Source: DATJLY01 sp035604615 (lineage in GTDB: Bacteria; Pseudomonadota; Alphaproteobacteria; ATCC43930; CGMCC-115725). Taken from it: a stretch of DNA of 64,000 nt. A model generated the notes under the pieces. That model saw nothing but the letters and a program-made list of their open reading frames with translations. It did no database searches and was not told the origin of the DNA. Below are positions 17,175 to 25,500 of the stretch, one piece after another. Position numbers and translations under genes: made by a program. Position 1 is the first letter of the stretch. The number at the start of each line of letters is the position of its first letter. The stretch spans positions 1 to 64,000 of the forward strand of contig DATNID010000056.1 in assembly GCA_035604615.1 (NCBI GenBank), given 5' to 3'.

Positions 17175-17938
17175 GCGGCAACTCCTCGGGACTGGGGGAC
17201 GGGCTCGCTGCGGTCGATGAGGTCGCGGACGATCCCGGTGAACTCGGCGAGGCGCGGGTCGTCGAGACGCCGCGGCCGCTTCGCGTCGACCGCGATCTCG
17301 GCCACCACCGTCCCCGGGTGGGCGCTCATCACGACGACGCGGTCGCCAAGATAGCACGCTTCGTGGATGTTGTGCGTGACAAGGAGGATGGTGCGCTCCT
17401 TGGCGGCGCACAGCGCGACCAGCTCTTCGCGCAGGCGCGCGGCGGTCAGCTCGTCGAGGGCCGAGAACGGCTCGTCCATCAGCAGGAGGTCGGGATCGAC
17501 CGCGAGCGCGCGCGCGAGCGAGACGCGCTGCTGCATGCCGCCCGAAAGCTGCGCCGGGAAACGGTCGCCCGCCTCGCCGAGACCGACGAGATCGAGGAGC
17601 CCGTCGGCACGGCTGCGCGCGTCGCGCCGGGCGAGCCCGCGCGCCTCGAGCACGAAGGCGATGTTGCCGCGCGCCGTTTGCCAAGGCAGGAGGCGAGGCT
17701 GTTGAAAGAGGCAAGCGAGCGTCGCGTCGGCGGGCTCGCGCGTGAACGTGCCGTCGAATTGCGTGTCGAGCCCGGCGGCAATGTGCAAGAGCGTCGACTT
17801 GCCGCAACCCGATGGGCCGACGAAGGCGGTGAAGCTGCCGGGCTCGAGCGTGACGTTGACGCCCTTGAGTGCCACGGTCGACTCGCGCGCGCCGCGGAAG
17901 GTGCGGCCGAGATTGGCGAAGACGAGGCGGGCGCTCAT
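17171..17938 (-). CDS. ABC transporter ATP-binding protein (TauB/SsuB type)
   Basis: The 255-residue ATPase has Walker A GPSGCGKST at 41-49, a Q-loop in LFQQPRLLPW, signature LSGGMQQRVSLARAL, Walker B LLLMDEPFSALDE and the H-loop VTHNIHEAC. It follows the nitrate/taurine/sulfonate ATPase pattern. The ATG at 17938 overlaps the permease stop by ATGA. With the permease and the nearby binding proteins it forms an importer for the substrate of this operon. Confidence 0.92.
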   Translation of the reverse strand: MSARLVFANLGRTFRGARESTVALKGVNVTLEPGSFTAFVGPSGCGKSTLLHIAAGLDTQFDGTFTREPADATLACLFQQPRLLPWQTARGNIAFVLEARGLARRDARSRADGLLDLVGLGEAGDRFPAQLSGGMQQRVSLARALAVDPDLLLMDEPFSALDELTAARLREELVALCAAKERTILLVTHNIHEACYLGDRVVVMSAHPGTVVAEIAVDAKRPRRLDDPRLAEFTGIVRDLIDRSEPVPQSRGVAA

Positions 17939-18795
17939 TGCGCCTCGCTCCGGCGCCAGCGGAACACGAAGCGCTCGATCGGGCGCAGCACGCCGAACTC
18001 GAAGGCCAGCATCAAACCGATGAAGGGAACGGCCGCCGCGACCACGCGGTTCATATCGACCAGGTTGTAGTAATACTGGATCCGGTAGCCGACGCCCGAT
18101 GAACGGCCCAGCAGCTCGACGAAGATCATGATGCGCCAGGTCAAGGACAGGCCGGTCCGCGCCGCGGTGAAGATGAAGGGCGCGGTCTGCGGCAGGATGA
18201 CCCGGCGCAAGATGATGTGCTTGGGGACCGCGAAGGTCCGCGCCATCTCCTGCAGCTCGGGATTGATCGCGCGCACGCCGTCCCACACCGCATAGATCAT
18301 CGCCGGCGCGACGATGAGCGCGGTGCCGATCATCGCCGCGTGATCGTTGATGCCGACCGCGAGATAGATCACGACGATGACCACGAGCGACGGGATCGAG
18401 GCGCCGATCGTCACCCATGGCCCGAACAGCCGCTCGGCGATCGGCAGCCGTCCCAAGAGCGCGCCCATGACCAGGCTCACCGTCATGGCGATCACGAACG
18501 CGCCGGCGATGCGGTAGGCGGTGATGCCGATGTCGGTCCAGAGATAGCCCTCGCTCTGCGATTTCTCGACCGCGGCGATTGACGCGTACGGGCCGGGCAG
18601 CACGTCGGCGCCCACGATCCACGACACGAGCTGCCAGGCAAGCGCCAATAGTGCCAGCGAGGCGAGCAGATAGAGCGCATTGAGCAGGGGGTCGCCCGGC
18701 CTCTTGCCCCTGCCCGTCGGCGCGCCGCTTCCGGTCGGCCCTTCGGAGAGCGCCACTTCGGCGCTCGGCGGGGCGGCGCGTTCGACCGTCGTCAT
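17935..18795 (-). CDS. ABC transporter permease (TauC/SsuC type)
   Basis: The 286-residue inner-membrane protein has about six hydrophobic segments and the EAA-loop region (PELQEMARTFAVPKHIILRR), typical of BPD_transp_1 permeases. A Pro/Gly-rich cytoplasmic N-terminus of about 40 residues precedes the first helix. The ATG at 18795 has AAAGGAC 5 bases upstream; an in-frame start 20 codons earlier lacks a clear ribosome site. It is the first gene of the long minus-strand operon, so transcription likely begins in the divergent intergenic region just upstream. Confidence 0.9.
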   Translation of the reverse strand: MTTVERAAPPSAEVALSEGPTGSGAPTGRGKRPGDPLLNALYLLASLALLALAWQLVSWIVGADVLPGPYASIAAVEKSQSEGYLWTDIGITAYRIAGAFVIAMTVSLVMGALLGRLPIAERLFGPWVTIGASIPSLVVIVVIYLAVGINDHAAMIGTALIVAPAMIYAVWDGVRAINPELQEMARTFAVPKHIILRRVILPQTAPFIFTAARTGLSLTWRIMIFVELLGRSSGVGYRIQYYYNLVDMNRVVAAAVPFIGLMLAFEFGVLRPIERFVFRWRRSEAQ

Positions 18796-18935
18796 GGCGT
18801 CCTTTCGCGCGAAAACGTCGATTTCGATTATGCAATGGCTTTTTACAACGCACAACCGCGCAAGGCCGCGCGCTTGACACCCTATCCGGCGCGCTGGCTA
18901 ATGCCCGCAAGCGCGTCGCCAAAGGATCGGGATTC
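18796..18935. promoter_or_regulatory. Divergent promoter region between the purine operon and a PBP2-fold gene
   Basis: This 140-base gap separates two oppositely transcribed genes and is locally AT-richer than its surroundings. On the plus strand TTGACA at 18874-18879, 17 bases, then GCTAAT at 18897-18902 forms a good sigma-70-type promoter for the gene at 18936. The minus-strand promoter for the large operon should also lie here, but I see no equally clear match; the segment 18822-18850 (ATTATGCAATGGCTTTTTAC) is the AT-rich candidate. Confidence 0.55.
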
Positions 18936-19922
18936 GTGCTGGAGCTGAGCCTCGCCGTCGGCAACTACGACCGCACCCGCGCGATCCTGGATGGAAGCGC
19001 GCCGATCGAAGGCTGCCAGGTCCACGCCGTTGCGCTCGAGCCGGAAGAGGCCTCGCACCGCGCGTTCAAGACCCAGGAATTCGACGTCTCGGAAATTTCG
19101 CTCGGCAGCCACATGGTGACGCTGGCGCACGGCGATGCGCCCTATGTCGGCGTGCCCGCCTTCGTGTCGCGGCTGTTCCGCCACAGCGGCATCTACATCC
19201 GCACCGATCGCGGCATCGCCCGCCCCGAGGATTTGAAGGGCAAGACGATCGGCGTGCCGGAATACCAGACCACCGCGAACGTCTGGATCCGGGGCATTCT
19301 CAAGGCAGATTACGGCGTCCATCCGCGCGACATCCGATGGCGCCGCGGCGGCGTCGAGGTGCCGGGACGCGGCGAGCGCTCGCCCCTCACGCTGCCGCCC
19401 GAGATCGAGCTGGCGCAGATTCCCGGCGACCGCACGCTCTCCGACATGCTCGAGCACGGTGACATCGACGGCCTCATCGGGGCGCGGGCGCCGTCCTGCT
19501 TCCGCCGCGGCGCGCCTCACGTGGCGCGGCTCTTCCCGGATTACCAGGCGGTCGAGGAAGAGTATTTCCGCCGCACCCGCATCTTTCCGATGATGCACAT
19601 CATCGGCATCCGCCGCGCGCTCGCCGAGCGGCATCCCTGGCTTGCGGCCAGCGTCTTCAAGGCGTTCCTCGCCGCGAAGGAGCGGTGCATGCGGGCCTTG
19701 GGCGAGATCGCGCAGCTCGCCACCTCGCAGCCCTGGAGCGTCGCCGAGCACGAGCGGCTGCAACGCCTCATGGGCGAAGATTACTGGAGCTATGGCGTCG
19801 CGGAAAACCGGCACGGGCTCGAGACGCTGGCGCGCTATGCCTTCGACCAGGGCCTCACGGCGCGGCTGCTCACGGTCGACGAGATGTTCGCGCGCTCGAC
19901 CCTCGAATCGTCGCGCATCTGA
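18936..19922 (+). CDS. PBP2-fold protein related to 4,5-dihydroxyphthalate decarboxylase
   Basis: The 328-residue protein lacks a signal peptide and starts directly with LELSLAVGNYDRTRAILDG, a pattern of the Pht5-type 4,5-dihydroxyphthalate decarboxylases that reuse the periplasmic-binding-protein fold in the cytoplasm. It keeps GKTIGVPEYQTTANVWIRGIL and ends like the family. The start is a GTG at 18936 with AAAGGA 9 bases upstream and a TTGACA-type promoter further up. Homologues include both true decarboxylases and unassigned proteins. A phthalate-dioxygenase-like gene at 55860 makes decarboxylation of a dihydroxy aromatic acid plausible, though the two genes are 36 kb apart. Confidence 0.7.
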   Translation: MLELSLAVGNYDRTRAILDGSAPIEGCQVHAVALEPEEASHRAFKTQEFDVSEISLGSHMVTLAHGDAPYVGVPAFVSRLFRHSGIYIRTDRGIARPEDLKGKTIGVPEYQTTANVWIRGILKADYGVHPRDIRWRRGGVEVPGRGERSPLTLPPEIELAQIPGDRTLSDMLEHGDIDGLIGARAPSCFRRGAPHVARLFPDYQAVEEEYFRRTRIFPMMHIIGIRRALAERHPWLAASVFKAFLAAKERCMRALGEIAQLATSQPWSVAEHERLQRLMGEDYWSYGVAENRHGLETLARYAFDQGLTARLLTVDEMFARSTLESSRI

Positions 19923-19931
19923 CGTTACGGC

Positions 19932-20432
19932 TCACACCGCGACGTAGGGAACGCGGCGGATCGTGTCGAGATTGACGCCCTCGACGCGGATCAGCCGGTT
20001 GGGCGGCTCGATGCGCGGCGAATGCAGGTCGCCTTCGTTGTAGAGATGCGCCATGCCTGGCTTCAGTATATAGGTACGGGCGAGACGCACCTTGCCGGGC
20101 TTGCCGTCGGTCGCGGGCTCCACCAGCGTCCAGTCGCTCATCACCGTCTCGCCGATGGCCTGGCCATAGATCGCCCAGGAATGTCCGTGATCGTGCGGCT
20201 TTGCCAAGCGGGCGGTCTGGAAGACATGGGCGCGGACGACGAAGCCGAGCTCCTTGTCCTCGAAGATGATGTGCTGCTCCGGCTCGCCATCGCCGAGATG
20301 CGGCGCGTAGAAGTCCTGGTCCTTCAGCGCCTCTTCGAGCAGCACGCGAATCTTCTCGCGGCCGGCGATGCCGGGATCGGCGGCAAGGATGCCGTGACAC
20401 GCGGCGGAAAATTGCTCGAGTGTGTGGCCCAT
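19932..20432 (-). CDS. Cysteine-dioxygenase-like cupin
   Basis: The 166-residue protein is a double-stranded beta-helix metalloprotein distantly related to cysteine dioxygenase. The metal motif is KPHDHGHSWAIYG, an HxHxH cluster, followed by HLYNEGDLHSP, which can give the third histidine. It might oxygenate a thiol or another small ligand using Fe(II); the substrate is not identifiable. It converges with the preceding plus-strand gene, 9 bases apart. A related but frameshifted gene lies at 46163-46758, so the genome once held at least two such proteins in this neighbourhood. Confidence 0.7.
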   Translation of the reverse strand: MGHTLEQFSAACHGILAADPGIAGREKIRVLLEEALKDQDFYAPHLGDGEPEQHIIFEDKELGFVVRAHVFQTARLAKPHDHGHSWAIYGQAIGETVMSDWTLVEPATDGKPGKVRLARTYILKPGMAHLYNEGDLHSPRIEPPNRLIRVEGVNLDTIRRVPYVAV

Positions 20433-20555
20433 GGGGCGGCTCCGTCCTCAGGCTGCGACCGGTCGGGTAGCAGCTTCGCCGCTCGGGCGCAATGCGGAAG
20501 TGGCCTCGCCGCGCTCGCTCGTCTAGCCTGCGGCGGAACGGGTGGGAGAAGAAAC

Positions 20556-21518
20556 GTGCTCGGGGGGCTTCTGGCGCTGCTGTCCGCGGCGACCTTCGCG
20601 ATCACTAATGCCGCGGTGCGGCGCGGCGTGCTGAGCGGCTCCGCCGTCCAGGCCACGACCCTCTCGATCCCCGTTGGCGTGCCGATTTTCTTTCTCGCCC
20701 TCACGCTCGGCGGCGATCTGGGCGTGTTCGCCGCGCTGCCGCGGAACTCGGTGATCGCGTTCGCCGTGACCGGGGTCACCCATTTCGTCATCGGCCGCTA
20801 CGCCAACTATCGCGCCATCGGCGCCATCGGCACCAACCTCGCTGGGCCGGTGATGCAGTTCAACCTGGTGGTCTCGCTCACCCTCGCGATCCTGTTCCTG
20901 GGCGAAACCTTCACGGCGCAGCGCATTCTCGGCATCGTCCTGATCTTCGCCGGGCCGGCCATCGTGACCCGCAAGGGCGCGCGCGAGGCACGTGCGGCAA
21001 AACCGCTATCATTCACGCCGAGAATGGCCGAGGGCTACGCCTTCGCCGGGCTGGCCGCTTTCTGCTATGGCGCGAGCCCGGTCATGTTGCGCTACGCGGG
21101 CGGCGGGCGCGGCCTGGAGGCGGTGCTTGCGGGCGGCGTCATCAGCTCGGCGACGGCGAGCGTCGTGGTGCTGATCCTGCTACTCGCGCCCGGCCATTGG
21201 CGCGAGATTCGCAAGGTCAACGCCCAGGCGGCCAAATGGTTCATGTTCTCGGCGGTGATGGTCTACGTGTCGCAGATTTTCTACTACATGGCGATCTCGC
21301 TGGCGCCGGTGACGATCGTTGCGCCCATCTCCGCGATCGGTAACGTGTTCCGCATCCACGTCTCGCGCTGGCTCAATCCCCAGCACGAGATCTTCGGACC
21401 GGACGTCATCGTCGCGACCGCGGTGTCGTTCCTCGGCGTGGTTGTGATCACCGCCAGCGTCAACGCCTTGCCGCTGCCGGCATCTTGGCAGGCCGTTCTC
21501 GCCTGGCATTGGCCCTGA
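20556..21518 (+). CDS. EamA/DMT-family transporter
   Basis: The 320-residue protein has two EamA repeats of about five transmembrane helices each, from about 1-135 and 160-310. The first half ends in the typical AILFLGETFTAQRILGIVLIFAG. It probably exports or imports a small metabolite. I chose the GTG at 20556, with GGGAGAAG just upstream, because everything before it lacks transporter sequence. It stands alone between a convergent ABC operon and the divergent cupin gene. Confidence 0.85.
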   Translation: MLGGLLALLSAATFAITNAAVRRGVLSGSAVQATTLSIPVGVPIFFLALTLGGDLGVFAALPRNSVIAFAVTGVTHFVIGRYANYRAIGAIGTNLAGPVMQFNLVVSLTLAILFLGETFTAQRILGIVLIFAGPAIVTRKGAREARAAKPLSFTPRMAEGYAFAGLAAFCYGASPVMLRYAGGGRGLEAVLAGGVISSATASVVVLILLLAPGHWREIRKVNAQAAKWFMFSAVMVYVSQIFYYMAISLAPVTIVAPISAIGNVFRIHVSRWLNPQHEIFGPDVIVATAVSFLGVVVITASVNALPLPASWQAVLAWHWP

Positions 21519-21529
21519 CGGCGTCCTCG

Positions 21530-22639
21530 TTACCTCAAGCGCCGCCCGAACTGCAACGCCGCAGCCGACAGCGTGAACGCCGCGATGAGCGCCATGGGCC
21601 ATAGATTTTGCATGACCTCGCCGGCCGGCATGGCCTTCAGGAACACGCCGCGCGAGATCACCGTGAAATAGCGCATGGGGTCGACCAGCGTGAGCGGTTC
21701 CAGCCAGTCCGGCATGTTCTCGACTGGCGTAACGAAGCCCGACAGGAGTATGGCCGGAGCGAAAAAGGTAAAGGCGCCGAGAATCGCCTGCTGCTGCGTC
21801 GAGACCAGCGACGAGATGAAGAGCCCGACGCCGATCACCGCCGCGAGATAGACGGTCATCCCGGCATAAAGCAGCGCGAGGCTGCCGATGAACGGCACGT
21901 GGAGGCCGAACACCGCGATCGCCAGGATCGCGCTCGCCTCACCGATGCCGATGAGGAACGCCGGAACCGCCTTGCCGACCAGAATCTCCAAAGGCCGAAG
22001 CGGCGACACCAGGAGCTGCTCGAAAGTGCCGAGCTCGCGCTCGCGCGCGACCGACAATGCCGTCACGACCATGCCGAGCAGCATGGTGAGCGCGCCGATG
22101 AGGCCGGGCACCGTGCTCCATCGGCTGGTGAGGTTGGGATTGAACCACGCGCGCGAGACCAGCACGCTCGAAGGAAGCGGGCCGCCTTTCTCGGCGAGAC
22201 GATCCTGATTGTAGACCTCGACGATCTGCTCGGCATAGCCTTCGACGATCTGCGCCGCGTTCGAGCGGCGGCCATCGAGCAAAACCTGGACCTGCGCCGG
22301 CCGGGCGGCCGCGAGATCGCGCGAGAAATCCTCGCCGATCTCGAGGATTAGAAGAACGTCGGCCGCGTCGAGGGTCGCGTGCGCCGCCGTGTCGCCCGCG
22401 ACCGGCAGCACCGAGGCGAAATAGGGCGAGCCCGCGAAGCGCTCGATCAGCTCGCGCGATTGCACGCCGAGGTCGCGGTTCAGCACCGCCATGCGCACCT
22501 CCTTCACCTCCTGCGTCATGGCGAAAGAGAAGATCAGAAGCTGCACGATCGGCGGCACCACCAGAATCGCCCGGCTGCGCGGGTCGCGCCAAACGGCCAA
22601 GAATTCCTTGACGATCAGGAAAAGGATGCGACGCACCAC
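21530..22639 (-). CDS. ABC-2 type exporter permease (YbhR-like)
   Basis: The 369-residue membrane protein has one N-terminal helix, a large extracytoplasmic domain at about 45-170 and five to six C-terminal helices, the architecture of YbhR/YhhJ-type ABC-2 permeases. The conserved ARERELGTFEQLLVSP segment marks the ABC2_membrane_3 family. Translation starts at a GTG at 22639, 2 bases after the stop of the upstream permease. It is the last gene of the TetR-controlled efflux operon, and with the permease at 22642 forms the membrane dimer of the pump. Confidence 0.88.
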   Translation of the reverse strand: MVRRILFLIVKEFLAVWRDPRSRAILVVPPIVQLLIFSFAMTQEVKEVRMAVLNRDLGVQSRELIERFAGSPYFASVLPVAGDTAAHATLDAADVLLILEIGEDFSRDLAAARPAQVQVLLDGRRSNAAQIVEGYAEQIVEVYNQDRLAEKGGPLPSSVLVSRAWFNPNLTSRWSTVPGLIGALTMLLGMVVTALSVARERELGTFEQLLVSPLRPLEILVGKAVPAFLIGIGEASAILAIAVFGLHVPFIGSLALLYAGMTVYLAAVIGVGLFISSLVSTQQQAILGAFTFFAPAILLSGFVTPVENMPDWLEPLTLVDPMRYFTVISRGVFLKAMPAGEVMQNLWPMALIAAFTLSAAALQFGRRLR

Positions 22640-22641
22640 GA

Positions 22642-23802
22642 TCAGTCCAGCCTCAAGCGCGTGACACGGCCGACCGCAATCAGGAGAACGATCGTGATCG
22701 CCGCCATCGCCAGCCCGTTCGGCACCAGGATCGCGGCGATGTCGCCCACCAGGAAGAGCGTCTGCAGGCTCGGCACGAAATACCGCGCCGGCATGATGTA
22801 GGTCAGGATGCGGATCGGCGCCGGCATGCTCGAGATTTCGAACAGGAATCCCGACAGCATGATCGCCGGCAGGAATCCCACGATGAGCGCGGCCTGGCTG
22901 GCGACGAACTGATTGCGGGCGAGGGTCGAGACCAGGAGGCCGAAGGCGAGCATGCACAGCAGGAACACGGCCGAAATTGCGCTCAAGGCCATGAAGGAGC
23001 CCCGGAACGGAACGTCGAAGACCAGGACCGCCGACCCCACCGACAGCGCCATCGCCGCCATGCCGAGCAGGAAATAGGGCGCCAATTTGCCGGCGAGCAG
23101 CTCGATGGTGCCGATGGGCGTCGACATGAGCGCCTCCATCGTGCCGCGCTCCCATTCCCGCGCCATCACCAGCGCGGTCAGCAAGGTGCCGATCAGCGTC
23201 ATGTTGACGGCGACGAGGCCGGGAAGAAGGAATTGGGCGCTTTCGTGCGCCGGGTTGTACCAGAAGCGCGGAACGAGCGTGACCGGCGCCGCGGCCGCGC
23301 CCGCGTTCGATACCTGTTCCTGAGAAAGCCAAGTGCGCCACAATCCCAGGGCGTAGTTCTGCACCAGGCCCGCCGTGTTGGGATCGCTGCCGTCGACCAG
23401 GACCTCGATCGGCGAGGACTCGCCGCGGGCGGCGCGGGCGGAATAGGGCGCCGGCAACGCGACGATCCCCTTGATGCGGCCGGCGACGAGATCGGCTTCG
23501 CACGCGCGCCGGTCGCGCACCTCGCGCATCGCGAAAAAGCGCGAATGGACGAACGAGGCGGCGAAGCTCGAGGCTTCGGGCGTCGGCGTCTCGACCACGA
23601 CGCAGACCGCGACGTTCTTGAGGTCCAGCGACACGCCGTAGCCGAACAGGAACAGCAGCAGGAGGGGCAGGATTCCGGCGATGAGGATGCTGCTGGGGTC
23701 GCGCAGGATCTGCAGCAGCTCCTTGCGCACGAGCGCGGCGACCCGGCGCGCCGAGCCGCCCGCCGCGGGGCGCGGGGGGTCAGGCGGCTTCGTCGCTTGC
23801 AT
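22642..23802 (-). CDS. ABC-2 type exporter permease (YbhS-like)
   Basis: The 386-residue permease resembles its neighbour: an N-terminal helix after RKELLQILRDP, a periplasmic loop domain, MAREWERGTMEALMSTP, and several closing helices. The start overlaps the end of the ATPase gene by 23 bases. YbhS/YbhR pairs export cationic drugs and sodium in E. coli; here the substrate is unknown. The Pro-rich N-terminal extension of about 20 residues is not conserved in my recollection of the family. Confidence 0.88.
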   Translation of the reverse strand: MQATKPPDPPRPAAGGSARRVAALVRKELLQILRDPSSILIAGILPLLLLFLFGYGVSLDLKNVAVCVVVETPTPEASSFAASFVHSRFFAMREVRDRRACEADLVAGRIKGIVALPAPYSARAARGESSPIEVLVDGSDPNTAGLVQNYALGLWRTWLSQEQVSNAGAAAAPVTLVPRFWYNPAHESAQFLLPGLVAVNMTLIGTLLTALVMAREWERGTMEALMSTPIGTIELLAGKLAPYFLLGMAAMALSVGSAVLVFDVPFRGSFMALSAISAVFLLCMLAFGLLVSTLARNQFVASQAALIVGFLPAIMLSGFLFEISSMPAPIRILTYIMPARYFVPSLQTLFLVGDIAAILVPNGLAMAAITIVLLIAVGRVTRLRLD

Positions 23803-25498
23803 CCTGTTCCACCAGCGCGATGAAGGCGTCTTCGAGCGAGGGGTCGCTTTTCTCGGCGCTGCGCACGCTCGCCTTGAGCTCGTCGGGCGATCCCACTGCG
23901 ATGATGCGGCCCCGATAGACGAGCGCGATCCGGTCGCAATATTCCGCCTCGTCGAGGAAATGCGTCGTCACCATCACGGTCACGCCGCGCTCGACCATGC
24001 GGTTGATGTCGAGCCAGAAGCGCCGCCTCGTCAGCGGATCGACGCCCGAGGTCGGCTCGTCGAGAAACAGCACCGCCGGGTCGTGCATGACGGCGCAGGC
24101 AAGCGCGAGACGCTGCTTGAACCCCAGCGGCAGTTCGCCTGCGTCGGCGTCGAGAAACGGCTCGAGCCCGAAGCGCTTGGTCGCCGCTGCCAATGCCGAC
24201 CGGCGGCGCTCGCCGGCGAGGCCATAGACGCCGGAGAAGAAGTCGAGATTGTGGCGCACCGTCAGATCGCCATAGAGCGAGAATTTCTGCGCCATGTAGC
24301 CGATCCGCCGCCGCGCCGCCGATCCCGCGCGGTAGAGGTCGAGCCCTTCGACCGTGGCTGTCCCCGAGCTGGGCCGCATCAAGCCGCACATCATCTTGAA
24401 CGTGGTCGATTTGCCTGCCCCGTTCGGGCCGAGCAGCCCGAACACCTCGCCGCGGCGGATGGCAAAGCTGATCGATTGCGCGGCGGTGAAGCTGCCGAAC
24501 CGCTTGGTGAGGGCGCGCGCCTCGATGACGACGCCCTCGCCGGCATGGCGTGGCAGTGCCGCCGCGTCGTCCGGCGCTTCCGCGCGCACGCCGCCGAGCA
24601 GCGCGACATAGGCGTCCTCGAAGCGCGCCGGCACGGCACGGATGTCGGCCGCGCCCGCGATGCCGAACGACGCCGGGGACGGCGCCGCAGCGCCCTCCGC
24701 CATCACGACGCGCACCGCGTGGCCTTGGACGACGCCGTCCGCCACGTCCGGGCGACGCAGCACGCGCGCCAGCACCGCGCGTCCGCTCTCGGCCCCGGAC
24801 GCGATCAGAAAGGCGCGCCCCGCCATGCGCGCGGTGAGTTGGCCGGGCGGCCCGGCATGGAGGAGGCGTCCCTCGTGCAGGAGTAGAACCTCGGCGCAAC
24901 GCTCGGCCTCGTCGAGATAGGACGTGCTCCACACCACGGCGATGCCCTGCCCGACCAGTTCCTGCACCATGCGCCACAATTCGCGCCGCGAAATGGGATC
25001 GACGCCGACGCTCGGCTCGTCGAGCAGCAGCACGCGCGGCGTGCGTACCAGCGCGCAGGCAAGCCCGAGCTTCTGCTTCATGCCGCCCGAAAGCCTTCCC
25101 GCGAGCCGATCCTGGAAGCGCGCGAGATCGGTGAAGGCGAGAAGCCGCGCGAAGCTCTCCTTGCGCTCCGCCCCGATGATCCCGCGCAGATCGGCATAGA
25201 GGGTCAGGTTCTCGCGGACCGTCATGTCCTCGTAGAGGCCGAAGCGCTGCGGCATGTAGGCGGCGACGGCGTGAATGGCGGGCGCTTGCTTGACCGTGTC
25301 GAGGCCGCAGACGCTGATATGGCCGGCATCGGGCACCAGGAGCTCGTCGATGAGGCGCAGCAATGTCGATTTTCCGGCGCCGTCCGGGCCCACCAGCCCG
25401 GTGATGCGGCCGGGCGCGATGGCGGCAGTGATGGCATCGAGGGCGGGCACGGCGCCGAAGCGCTTGCTGACGCCCTCGACCGCGATGAGCGGCGTCAT
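23780..25498 (-). CDS. Double ABC ATPase of an exporter (YbhF-like)
   Basis: The 572-residue protein contains two ATPase modules, as in E. coli YbhF (578). Module 1 has GPDGAGKST at 37-45, LSGGMKQ and LLLDEPSVGVDP. Module 2 has GPNGAGKST and LFLDEPTSGVDP, but its signature is LPLGFKQ instead of LSGGxxQ. Between them lies an SYLDEAERC H-loop variant in module 1 (Ser in place of His) and THFLDEAE in module 2. The two changes suggest one canonical and one degenerate ATP site. It is co-transcribed 2 bases after the HlyD-type gene. Confidence 0.9.
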   Translation of the reverse strand: MTPLIAVEGVSKRFGAVPALDAITAAIAPGRITGLVGPDGAGKSTLLRLIDELLVPDAGHISVCGLDTVKQAPAIHAVAAYMPQRFGLYEDMTVRENLTLYADLRGIIGAERKESFARLLAFTDLARFQDRLAGRLSGGMKQKLGLACALVRTPRVLLLDEPSVGVDPISRRELWRMVQELVGQGIAVVWSTSYLDEAERCAEVLLLHEGRLLHAGPPGQLTARMAGRAFLIASGAESGRAVLARVLRRPDVADGVVQGHAVRVVMAEGAAAPSPASFGIAGAADIRAVPARFEDAYVALLGGVRAEAPDDAAALPRHAGEGVVIEARALTKRFGSFTAAQSISFAIRRGEVFGLLGPNGAGKSTTFKMMCGLMRPSSGTATVEGLDLYRAGSAARRRIGYMAQKFSLYGDLTVRHNLDFFSGVYGLAGERRRSALAAATKRFGLEPFLDADAGELPLGFKQRLALACAVMHDPAVLFLDEPTSGVDPLTRRRFWLDINRMVERGVTVMVTTHFLDEAEYCDRIALVYRGRIIAVGSPDELKASVRSAEKSDPSLEDAFIALVEQDASDEAA

Positions 25499-25500
25499 GC

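Noticed and set aside
21519..21529. Terminator between the converging EamA and ABC-2 genes
   Set aside because: The gap is only 11 bases and shows no stem followed by a T-run; the other short convergent gaps (19923-19931, 34697-34706, 54040-54056) are similar.
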